The notes below the pieces were generated by a model. It had not been told where the DNA came from. It did not search any database and saw only the letters and a list, made by a program, of their open reading frames with translations. Source: JBDSLU01 sp039916225 (GTDB lineage Bacteria; Acidobacteriota; Vicinamibacteria; Vicinamibacterales; Vicinamibacteraceae). Taken from it: 12,157 bases of DNA. This document shows, one piece after another, positions 5,910 through 12,157 of this stretch. Position 1 is the first letter of the stretch; each line of letters begins with the position of its first letter. The position numbers were made by a program, and so were the translations under genes. The stretch is from NCBI GenBank assembly GCA_039916225.1, contig JBDSLU010000360.1:1-12157 (forward strand). The letters are read 5' to 3'.

Positions 5910-8390
5910 GTGGGGACTGTTCTGTCGCGTCGCCTCTGCGAAGTGCTCGGCGTGGCTTTTTTCGGCCTCGCGCTGTTGTGGGTGATCAGCCTGGCCAGCT
6001 ACTCGGCGACCGACCCGGTGGTGTTCTTCAGCACCGCGGCCGGGCGGCCGGGCAACTTCGGCGGGCGGGTTGGCGCGTTGCTCGCCGAGCTCGCCTTCCA
6101 GGTGCTCGGCTACGGTGCCTACCTGCTGCCGGCGGCGCTGATCGTGGTCGGGTGGCACTACTTCTGGGTGCGCGCGCTGGCCGCGCCATGGACCAAGCTC
6201 GCCGGCGGGATCGTCCTGTTCTCGGCGGCCGGCGCGGTGCTGGCGATCGCCTTCGGCCGCCTGCCGATTGGCGGCAAGGCGTTCCCGGCCGGTGGCGCGC
6301 TCGGCGCCGGCGTGGCCGGCCTGCTCACCGAAGAACTCAACCGCTCCGGCGCGCTCGTGCTGGTCCTGACGGCGCTGTTCCTCTCGCTGCTGATGGTCAC
6401 CCAGCTCTCGTTCGGGACGCTTGCCGCGGCCGCGGCCGGCATCGTGCGTCGCGCCGCCACCGAGCGGATCGCGGCGGTCGGCGCGTGGCGTGAAGAGCGG
6501 CGGCGCGACAAGCAGCGCCAGGACGTGATCCGCAAGCATCTCGACAAGGGCACCTCGCCAGAGACCGTCGAGAAGGCCGTGACCAAGGGCGATGCGGCCC
6601 GCGCCGCCGACGCCAAGCGGCCGTCGCTGGCGATGCTGACGGCCAACGGCAGGGCCGCGACGACCGGCAAGGCTGCCGCCACCGTCGCCGGCATGGACGA
6701 CGACGAGGGCGACGATCTGGCCGTTCGCGCTCCGGCCGCGCGCGCCGAGGCGACCGCCTCGGCCAAGCCGGCGGCGAAGGCCGCAGCGCCGCCGATCGCG
6801 CCGTCGATGACTCCGCAGCCGCCACCGAAGCCCCGCGAAGCGGCCCGGATCGCCGCGCCCGCTTTGCCGCTCTCCGACGCCGAACCGATGAAGGCTCCGG
6901 CCGAGCGCCGCAAGGGCGACTACACGCTGCCGCCGCTGGCCCTGCTCGACGCGGCGCGCGCCGAGCGCAAGGTCGACGAGCGCCTCCTGATGGACGCGGC
7001 GCGGCACCTCGAGGACAAGTGCCGCGAGTTCTCGGTCGAAGGCTCGGTCACGCAGATCCACCCCGGCCCGGTGGTGACGACATTCGAGCTGAAGCCCGAC
7101 GCCGGCGTGAAATACAGCAAGATCACCGGCCTCTCGGACGACCTGTCGCTGGCGATGAAGGCTGAATCGGTGCTGATCGATCGCATCCCCGGCAAGTCGA
7201 CCGTCGGCATCCAGATCCCGAACGCCGACCGCGAACAGATCTCATTGCGCGAGATGCTCGAATCGGAGTCCTACCAGAACGCCGGATCGAAGCTGATGAT
7301 GGCGCTCGGCAAGACGATCCACGGCGAGCCGTATTTCGCCGACCTGGCCACGATGCCGCACCTGCTCATCGCCGGGTCGACCGGCACCGGCAAGTCGGTC
7401 GGCCTGAACTCGATGCTGACCAGCATCCTCTACCGCGCGACGCCCGACGACGTGCGGCTGATCATGATCGATCCCAAGCGGCTCGAGCTCGGCATGTACG
7501 CCGATATCCCGCACCTGCTGACACCGGTCGTCGTCGATCCCAAGCTCGCCGCCAACGCCCTCAAGTGGGCGGTCGGCGAGATGGAGCATCGCTACAAGAC
7601 GATGGCCTCCGAGCACGTGCGGAACATCGAGCAGTACAACCGCAACATGCGGATCAAGATCCAGGGCAACGAGATGCTCGACAACGGCGAGCCGCCCCGG
7701 ACGCTGCCGTTCATCGTCGTCGTCATCGACGAGCTCGCCGATCTGATGATGGTCGCCGGGCACGAAGTCGAGGAATCGATCTGCCGGCTGGCGCAGATGG
7801 CCCGCGCCGTCGGCATCCACCTGATCCTCGCCACGCAGCGACCGTCGGTCGACGTCATCACCGGCCTGATCAAGGCCAACCTGCCGGCGCGCATTTCGTT
7901 CCGCGTGTCGTCGAAGACCGATTCGCGCACCATCCTCGACGCCAACGGCGCCGACAAGCTGCTCGGCAAGGGCGACATGCTCTTCCTGCCGCCATCGTCG
8001 CATCGGCTGCTGCGCCTGCACGGCGCCTACATCTCCGAGCAGGAGAGCGCGCGCCTGGCCAGCTTCCTGCGCAAGCAGGGCCGCCCGACCTACAACATCG
8101 CCATCACCGACGACGAGAAGTCGGTGACGTCGATCGAGTTCGATCGCGACGAGCTCTACGACGAGGCCTCGCGCATCGTCGTCACCAGCCGCCAGGCGTC
8201 GATCTCGTTCCTCCAGCGCCGGCTGCGGGTCGGCTTCAGCCGCGCCGCGCGGCTGGTCGACATGATGGAGGCGGACGGCCTGGTATCGAGCGGCGCCGGC
8301 GGCAAGGCCCGCGAGGTGCTGGTGCCGGCGACGTATTTCGACGAGGTCGACAATCGCTATGGCAAGGACGACACCGTAGCCACGCCCTGA
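5910..8390 (+). CDS. ftsK: DNA translocase FtsK
   Basis: Inner-membrane hexameric ATPase that pumps chromosome ends clear of the closing septum and activates XerCD recombination at dif. From GTG 5910 it has 826 residues. Four N-terminal membrane helices lie at about 12-31, 61-86, 97-115 and 147-166. An Ala/Pro/Lys-rich linker follows to about 335, shorter than the roughly 600-residue E. coli linker. The motor starts at YTLPPL (338), with Walker A GSTGTGKS (Lys495) and Walker B VVVIDELAD (Asp607, Glu608). The C-terminal gamma winged helix, about 745-815, carries the RQASISFLQRRLRVGFSRAARLVDMME-type pattern, here read in two parts: RQASISFLQRRLRVGF and then SRAARLVDMM. This domain reads polar KOPS sequences and contacts XerD. 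The open frame extends up to TTG 5805, but GTG 5910 with its Shine-Dalgarno is preferred. The amidase gene follows after 31 bases, probably in the same transcript. Confidence 0.96.
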   Translation: MGTVLSRRLCEVLGVAFFGLALLWVISLASYSATDPVVFFSTAAGRPGNFGGRVGALLAELAFQVLGYGAYLLPAALIVVGWHYFWVRALAAPWTKLAGGIVLFSAAGAVLAIAFGRLPIGGKAFPAGGALGAGVAGLLTEELNRSGALVLVLTALFLSLLMVTQLSFGTLAAAAAGIVRRAATERIAAVGAWREERRRDKQRQDVIRKHLDKGTSPETVEKAVTKGDAARAADAKRPSLAMLTANGRAATTGKAAATVAGMDDDEGDDLAVRAPAARAEATASAKPAAKAAAPPIAPSMTPQPPPKPREAARIAAPALPLSDAEPMKAPAERRKGDYTLPPLALLDAARAERKVDERLLMDAARHLEDKCREFSVEGSVTQIHPGPVVTTFELKPDAGVKYSKITGLSDDLSLAMKAESVLIDRIPGKSTVGIQIPNADREQISLREMLESESYQNAGSKLMMALGKTIHGEPYFADLATMPHLLIAGSTGTGKSVGLNSMLTSILYRATPDDVRLIMIDPKRLELGMYADIPHLLTPVVVDPKLAANALKWAVGEMEHRYKTMASEHVRNIEQYNRNMRIKIQGNEMLDNGEPPRTLPFIVVVIDELADLMMVAGHEVEESICRLAQMARAVGIHLILATQRPSVDVITGLIKANLPARISFRVSSKTDSRTILDANGADKLLGKGDMLFLPPSSHRLLRLHGAYISEQESARLASFLRKQGRPTYNIAITDDEKSVTSIEFDRDELYDEASRIVVTSRQASISFLQRRLRVGFSRAARLVDMMEADGLVSSGAGGKAREVLVPATYFDEVDNRYGKDDTVATP

Positions 8391-8412
8391 TCACGCGTAC
8401 TTCCTGTGGACC

Positions 8413-8416
8413 GAGG
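8413..8416 (+). promoter_or_regulatory. Shine-Dalgarno of the amidase gene
   Basis: GAGG sits five bases before ATG 8422 within the 31-base ftsK-amidase gap, fixing this start, which also gives a clean signal peptide. Confidence 0.5.
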
Positions 8417-8421
8417 CTGAT

Positions 8422-10644
8422 ATGGCCCGCCTGACCTTCTTCGCGCCTGCCCGCCGCGCCGTCTGCGCCGCTGCCGTCGCCCTTGCCGTGGCCGGCAGCC
8501 CGATCGTCGCCGGGGCGTCGGCACGCAGCGATTACGAACGGCTCGTGACGCGCGTCGAGACGATGCGGCTCGACGGTCCGCGGCCGAGCCCGCGACCGCA
8601 GATGCGCCGGGTTGCGGCCGACGCCGAGGCGCTCGCGCGCCGCCATGCCGGGAGCGGCTACGCCGACAACGCCCTGTGGCAGGCGGCGACCGTGGCGCTG
8701 GCGGCGTTTCGTGTCTATCGCAACCCGGCCGATCGCACGCTCGGCGTGGAGCTCCTGGACGCGCTGGTGAAGCGCTACCCGTCCAGCTCGCTGGTGCCCG
8801 AGGCGCGCGGCTTGCTGCGACGCCATAGCCCTGCTCCCGGAAGCGCGAAGGCGACGGGCTCGGTGGCTGCCTCGGCCCGCCCCACTCCCCCACCGGCCTC
8901 CTCGTCCGTCGGTCCGGCGTCCGTCGGTCCGGCGTCCGTCGGTCCGGTCTCGACGCCGGTTGGATTCGCCGCGCCCGGGGCGGGCGCGAAGCCGTCCGTC
9001 GCCCTGACGCCGGTGTCCGTCCGCGGTGAGACGGCGGCGGCCGCGAACCGACCGGCCGAGACCACCGGCCGACTCGCCACCCTGCGTGGCGTGCGTCGCT
9101 CACAGATCGGCGAGACCATCCGCCTGACCCTCGACTTCGACGGCGAGGTCGCGTTCGACCAGCAGCGGCTGCCGGGGCCCGACCGCGTCTTCTTCGACTT
9201 CGCGCGCACGGCGCCGATTGCCGCGCTCGACGACACGGTGCTGCAGTTCGAGGGTCCGGCGGTGCGACGCGTCCGCCTGGGCCGGCCGCGTGCCGACGTG
9301 ACGCGGCTGGCCATCGATCTCGACGGCGTCGCCACCTATACCGTCTTCGCGCTGTATCACCCGTTCCGCCTGACCATCGACCTCGAGCCCGCCGGCCTGG
9401 CTCGGCCGGCATCGCCAGCGACGCTCACCTCGACGCGGGCGCCGCACGCGCCGGCACCGGTACCAGTGCCGCGCATCGGAGTGGTGCCGACGCCGGTGTC
9501 GCTGCCGGCGACGATGGCGGCCCCGGCCCCTCCACCGCTGGCGCCGCTGCGCGCGCACCGCCTCACCGCGCCGTCGATCGTGCGTCCGATGCCGACGCCG
9601 ACCAGTGTCGTGGTCAACGAGCCGCCACTCGCCGTCGACGACACGGAGCTGTCGCCCGGCCGTCTGCGCGGCTCCGTTGCCGCCGCACCAGCGTTGGCCA
9701 CGCGCGTCGTCTCGCGGCCGCCGGCGCTCCTGCGCGCTCGCCGCACCCAGCCGCTGATGCTGCGCGCCGCCGTCCGTCCGCCGAGCGGCCTGCCGCCCGG
9801 GCTCGACCTGGCGTCCTACGTCGTGCCGACCGGGCGCCACGCCCGCGTCGATCGTCGCGCCGCCGCGCCGGCCCCGTTGGTGCCGCTGGTCCCCTCCGCG
9901 CCGGCCGAGAACGGGTCGGGCGGGTTCTCGATCGCCCGGCAGCTGGGACTCGGCGTCTCCCGCATCGTCATCGACCCCGGCCACGGCGGCAAGGATCCTG
10001 GAGCGCCGGGCTCGAAGACCACAGAGGCCGAAGTCGTGCTGGACGTGGCGCTGCGGGTCGAGAAGCTGCTCGCGGCCGAGATCGGGATCGAGGTCGTGCT
10101 GACGCGCCGGACCGACACCTTCGTCCAGCTCGAGGAGCGGACGGCGATGGCCAACCGGCACGCCGCCGATCTCTTCCTCTCGATCCACGCCAACTCGAGC
10201 CGCAACCGCAAGGCGGCTGGCGTCGAGACCTACATCCTCAACTTCGCGACCAGCGCCGACGCCGCCGCCGTCGCCGCGCGCGAAAACGCGGCCGCGGCCG
10301 GCTCGATGCGCAATCTGCCGGACATGGTCCGGGCCATCACCCAGGGCAACAAGCGTGACGAATCACGCGAGCTGGCCACCGCGGTGCAGGAAGCGATGGT
10401 GTCGCGGCTGCGCCCGCACAATCCGCCGCTGCGCGATCTCGGCGTCAAGCAGGCGCCGTTCGTCGTGCTGATCGGCGCCGGCATGCCCAGCGTCCTGGCC
10501 GAGATCGCCTTCATCAGCCACGACGGCGAAGGCGGCCTGCTGCGCACCGAGAAGTACCGCCAGCGCATCGCCGATGCCCTGGCCGCGGCGATCCTCCGCT
10601 ACACCCGCACCCTCAAGCCGGTCGGCACCGTCGCCTCCCAGTAG
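8422..10644 (+). CDS. Exported N-acetylmuramoyl-L-alanine amidase with AMIN domain (AmiC-like)
   Basis: Zinc amidase that cuts the stem peptide from N-acetylmuramic acid, as needed to split septal peptidoglycan. Architecture of the 740 residues: Sec signal peptide (1 to about 34, hydrophobic AVCAAAVALAVAG, likely cleavage after ASA); a helical, TPR/YbgF-like region at about 36-133 (DYERL, DNALWQAA, KRYPSSSLVPEA); a Pro/Ser linker with an SVGPA repeat; an AMIN domain at about 219-323; a Pro/Ala linker of roughly 180 residues; and the Amidase_3 domain from about 510. Zinc ligands are His521 (DPGHGG), Glu535 and His589 (SIHAN), with catalytic Glu694 (LAEIAF). No LysM or SPOR domain is seen. It is much longer than E. 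coli AmiC (417 residues) because of the helical domain and linkers. AMIN domains direct amidases to peptidoglycan at the septum in E. coli, and the gene directly follows ftsK, which suggests a divisome role. Confidence 0.93.
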   Translation: MARLTFFAPARRAVCAAAVALAVAGSPIVAGASARSDYERLVTRVETMRLDGPRPSPRPQMRRVAADAEALARRHAGSGYADNALWQAATVALAAFRVYRNPADRTLGVELLDALVKRYPSSSLVPEARGLLRRHSPAPGSAKATGSVAASARPTPPPASSSVGPASVGPASVGPVSTPVGFAAPGAGAKPSVALTPVSVRGETAAAANRPAETTGRLATLRGVRRSQIGETIRLTLDFDGEVAFDQQRLPGPDRVFFDFARTAPIAALDDTVLQFEGPAVRRVRLGRPRADVTRLAIDLDGVATYTVFALYHPFRLTIDLEPAGLARPASPATLTSTRAPHAPAPVPVPRIGVVPTPVSLPATMAAPAPPPLAPLRAHRLTAPSIVRPMPTPTSVVVNEPPLAVDDTELSPGRLRGSVAAAPALATRVVSRPPALLRARRTQPLMLRAAVRPPSGLPPGLDLASYVVPTGRHARVDRRAAAPAPLVPLVPSAPAENGSGGFSIARQLGLGVSRIVIDPGHGGKDPGAPGSKTTEAEVVLDVALRVEKLLAAEIGIEVVLTRRTDTFVQLEERTAMANRHAADLFLSIHANSSRNRKAAGVETYILNFATSADAAAVAARENAAAAGSMRNLPDMVRAITQGNKRDESRELATAVQEAMVSRLRPHNPPLRDLGVKQAPFVVLIGAGMPSVLAEIAFISHDGEGGLLRTEKYRQRIADALAAAILRYTRTLKPVGTVASQ
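8904..8948 (+). repeat. 15-base tandem repeat (three copies) inside the amidase gene
   Basis: GTCCGTCGGTCCGGC occurs three times head to tail; the third copy ends in T instead of C. It encodes SVGPA twice and SVGPV once, in the linker before the AMIN domain. The near-identity suggests recent slippage expansion, so copy number may vary between strains. Confidence 0.9.
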
Positions 10645-10652
10645 GCCCGTGC

Positions 10653-10668
10653 CTGGCCCCGAGGTCAG
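10653..10668 (+). terminator. Weak hairpin after the amidase gene
   Basis: CTGGCC and GGTCAG can form a 6-base-pair stem with one G-U pair and a CCGA loop, nine bases after the amidase stop. No T-run follows, so intrinsic termination is doubtful. Confidence 0.2.
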
Positions 10669-10692
10669 CCCGCGGACGCGCGAGAATCTGCG

Positions 10693-10698
10693 TACAAT
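10693..10698 (+). promoter_or_regulatory. -10 box (TACAAT) immediately before a GTG start
   Basis: TACAAT matches TATAAT at five of six positions and ends six bases before GTG 10705. Transcription would therefore start at or very near the start codon, giving a leaderless mRNA. No clear -35 box is seen, and no Shine-Dalgarno precedes the GTG, in keeping with leaderless initiation. Confidence 0.4.
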
Positions 10699-10704
10699 GG
10701 ACGA

Positions 10705-10959
10705 GTGTTCGCGCTCTTCCAGGCGGTGACGCGGGTCGTGGAGTTGCCGGAGGCAGCGCCGGCCAAGGAGATCGGCCCGGCCGATGTCCTGATCGGCTCG
10801 ATCGGCCTCGTCGGCGCGCTGGTCGTGCTCGCCCTGGCCGCCGGGCTGCTGTTCGGCGGACTCTTCATCCTTCGCCGCCGCGCCGAAGAACGGCGCGACG
10901 TCGTGGAACCCAAGGCAACGCAGCTCAGGCTGTCGGAGCCGCCCAGCGGGACGCCGTGA
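10705..10959 (+). CDS. Small single-helix membrane protein, unknown function
   Basis: An 84-residue protein that I do not recognise. Residues 1-27 are a mildly amphipathic N-terminal segment (FALFQAVTRVVELPEA, then AKEIGPAD). Residues about 28-54 form one long hydrophobic, Gly/Ala/Leu-rich helix (VLIGSIGLVGALVVLALAAG onward). It is followed by RRRAEERR and a polar Pro-rich tail. The positive cluster after the helix predicts the C-terminus in the cytoplasm and the N-terminus outside. The hydrophobic stretch and topology make it more credible than the shadow frames here. The start is GTG, with a TACAAT box close upstream and no Shine-Dalgarno. It lies 60 bases after the amidase gene, and its last 35 bases overlap the 3' end of the convergent aminopeptidase gene. 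A role near the envelope or divisome would be guesswork. Confidence 0.65.
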   Translation: MFALFQAVTRVVELPEAAPAKEIGPADVLIGSIGLVGALVVLALAAGLLFGGLFILRRRAEERRDVVEPKATQLRLSEPPSGTP

Positions 10960-12157
10960 ACGCCAACTCCGCGAGCGTTCGCACCGCGACGCCGGTCGCG
11001 CCCTTGGGCGAGTAGGGCTTCGGCTCGTCGACCCACGCCGTGCCGGCCACGTCCAAGTGGCACCAGGGCAGGCCGCCAGCGAACTCTTTCAGGAACAGCG
11101 CGGCAGTGATGGCGCCGCCAGGGCGTCCGCCGACGTTCGCCAGGTCGGCGATCTCACTCTTCAGCTGATCCATGTATTCCTCGTGGATCGGCAGCTGCCA
11201 CATCCGATCGCCGGCCCGGTCGCCGGTCTCGCGCACGATGTCGACCCACCACTGGTGCGAGCCGAAGATGGCGCTGGTGATGCGGCCGAGCGCGACGACG
11301 CAGGCGCCGGTCAGCGTCGCCACGTCGACGAGATGCGTCGCGCCCATCTTCTCGCGGGCGTACCACAGCGCGTCGCCGAGGATTAACCGCCCCTCGGCAT
11401 CGGTGTTGAGCACTTCGACGGTCTTGCCGCTGGCGCCGCGGATCACGTCGCCGGGCTTGAGCGCTTTGCTGCCAGGCATGTTCTCGACCGCCGGGACCAC
11501 GCCGACGACACGGATCGGCGCCTCGAGCAGGCTCAGCGCCCGCATCGCGGTGATGACGGCGGCGCCGCCGGCCATGTCGTCCTTCATCCGGTCCATCATG
11601 TCGGCCGGCTTGATCGAGATGCCGCCGGTGTCGAAGGTGACACCCTTGCCGACCAGCCCGAGCACCGGCCCGCCGGTGACGCCCGGCGGCGTGTGCGACA
11701 GCGTCAGCAGGCGCGCCGGTTCGGCGGAGCCGCGAGCCACGCCTTCGATGAGCCCCATCTCGAGCTTGGCGATCGCTGTCTCGTCGTGAATCTGCACGTC
11801 GAGCGACGTGCCGGCGGCGAGGGCGGCGCCGCGCTCGACGAACACCCGCGGGGTCAGGATGTTGCCCGGCTCGTTGGCCATCAGCCGCGCGAAGTTGGTG
11901 GCCTCGCCGAGGATCTGCCCGCGGGCAACCGCCGCGACCAGATCCGGCGCCGGCGTCTCGACGCGGATCAACGCCTCGCGCAGCGGCGCCACGTCGCGAT
12001 CGGCGGTCTTGTAGGTATCGAGATCGAGCGCCGAGTAGAGGAGGCCTTCTGCCAGCGCCTGCAGCACATCGGGACGGCTGTCGGCGTCGGGAACCAGGCA
12101 GGCCAGGCGGCCGAAGCGGCGCTGACGGACGGCCAGGCCGGCGACGATACCGAGCCG
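10925..12157 (-). CDS. pepA: Leucyl aminopeptidase, M17 family (5' end beyond window)
   Basis: Cytosolic two-metal aminopeptidase that releases N-terminal residues such as Leu from peptides; it normally forms hexamers. The 410 visible residues cover part of the N-terminal domain and the whole catalytic domain. The frame stays open through the right edge at 12157, so the true start lies outside; an in-frame GTG at 12067 is only an internal valine. Catalytic motifs are intact: VGKGVTFDTGG (minus strand, about 11653-11621) with the metal-binding Lys and Asp, then SIKPADMMDRMKDDMAGG with the catalytic Lys and a metal Asp, and NTDAEGRL (11407-11384) with the last Asp and Glu ligands and the catalytic Arg. 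The C-terminal signature with DVAGTAW and PYSPKGATG is also present. It is convergent with the small membrane-protein gene and overlaps it by 35 bases. E. coli PepA also binds DNA as a Xer accessory factor; nothing here shows whether this one does. Confidence 0.95.
   Translation of the reverse strand, partial: RLGIVAGLAVRQRRFGRLACLVPDADSRPDVLQALAEGLLYSALDLDTYKTADRDVAPLREALIRVETPAPDLVAAVARGQILGEATNFARLMANEPGNILTPRVFVERGAALAAGTSLDVQIHDETAIAKLEMGLIEGVARGSAEPARLLTLSHTPPGVTGGPVLGLVGKGVTFDTGGISIKPADMMDRMKDDMAGGAAVITAMRALSLLEAPIRVVGVVPAVENMPGSKALKPGDVIRGASGKTVEVLNTDAEGRLILGDALWYAREKMGATHLVDVATLTGACVVALGRITSAIFGSHQWWVDIVRETGDRAGDRMWQLPIHEEYMDQLKSEIADLANVGGRPGGAITAALFLKEFAGGLPWCHLDVAGTAWVDEPKPYSPKGATGVAVRTLAELAFTASRWAAPTA

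Noticed and set aside
10697..10729. ATG at 10697 as the start of the small gene before pepA
   Set aside because: It is in another frame and stops after ten codons; the hydrophobic helix is read only from GTG 10705.

Overview
This 12.2 kb window is high-GC bacterial chromosome, densely packed with housekeeping genes. It shows no insertion sequence, phage, CRISPR array, tRNA or rRNA. The gene set suggests a Gram-negative-type bacterium: RNase J rather than an RNase E-led neighbourhood, FtsK, and an exported cell-wall amidase with an AMIN domain. My tentative guess is Acidobacteriota, perhaps Vicinamibacteria. That rests on overall resemblance and was not tested.

Left part (1-3855, all + strand): a Y-family DNA polymerase homologue whose nucleotide- and metal-binding residues are largely replaced (82-1512). 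It is followed by endonuclease III (nth, 1581-2483), a small HExxH zincin-like metallopeptidase and the 16S rRNA dimethyltransferase RsmA/KsgA. The last three are joined by 4-base stop/start overlaps, so they look like one translationally coupled operon for DNA repair, proteolysis and ribosome maturation.

Middle part (3856-8390): a 211-base hairpin-rich leader with a possible promoter at the rsmA stop codon, then ribonuclease J (4067-5746). Next is a 163-base gap carrying a hairpin/direct-repeat element, then the DNA translocase FtsK (best start GTG 5910).

Right part (8391-12157): an N-acetylmuramoyl-L-alanine amidase (8422-10644) lies 31 bases after ftsK, which fits joint work in division (chromosome clearance, then septal wall splitting). 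A small one-helix membrane protein follows, apparently with a leaderless start (10705-10959). Its 3' end overlaps by 35 bases the convergent leucyl aminopeptidase gene, which runs off the right edge.

No stretch over 300 bases lacks a gene. I found no clearly new multi-gene system. The points most worth a second look are the apparently disabled Y-family polymerase, the rnj leader, the element before ftsK and the leaderless small gene.
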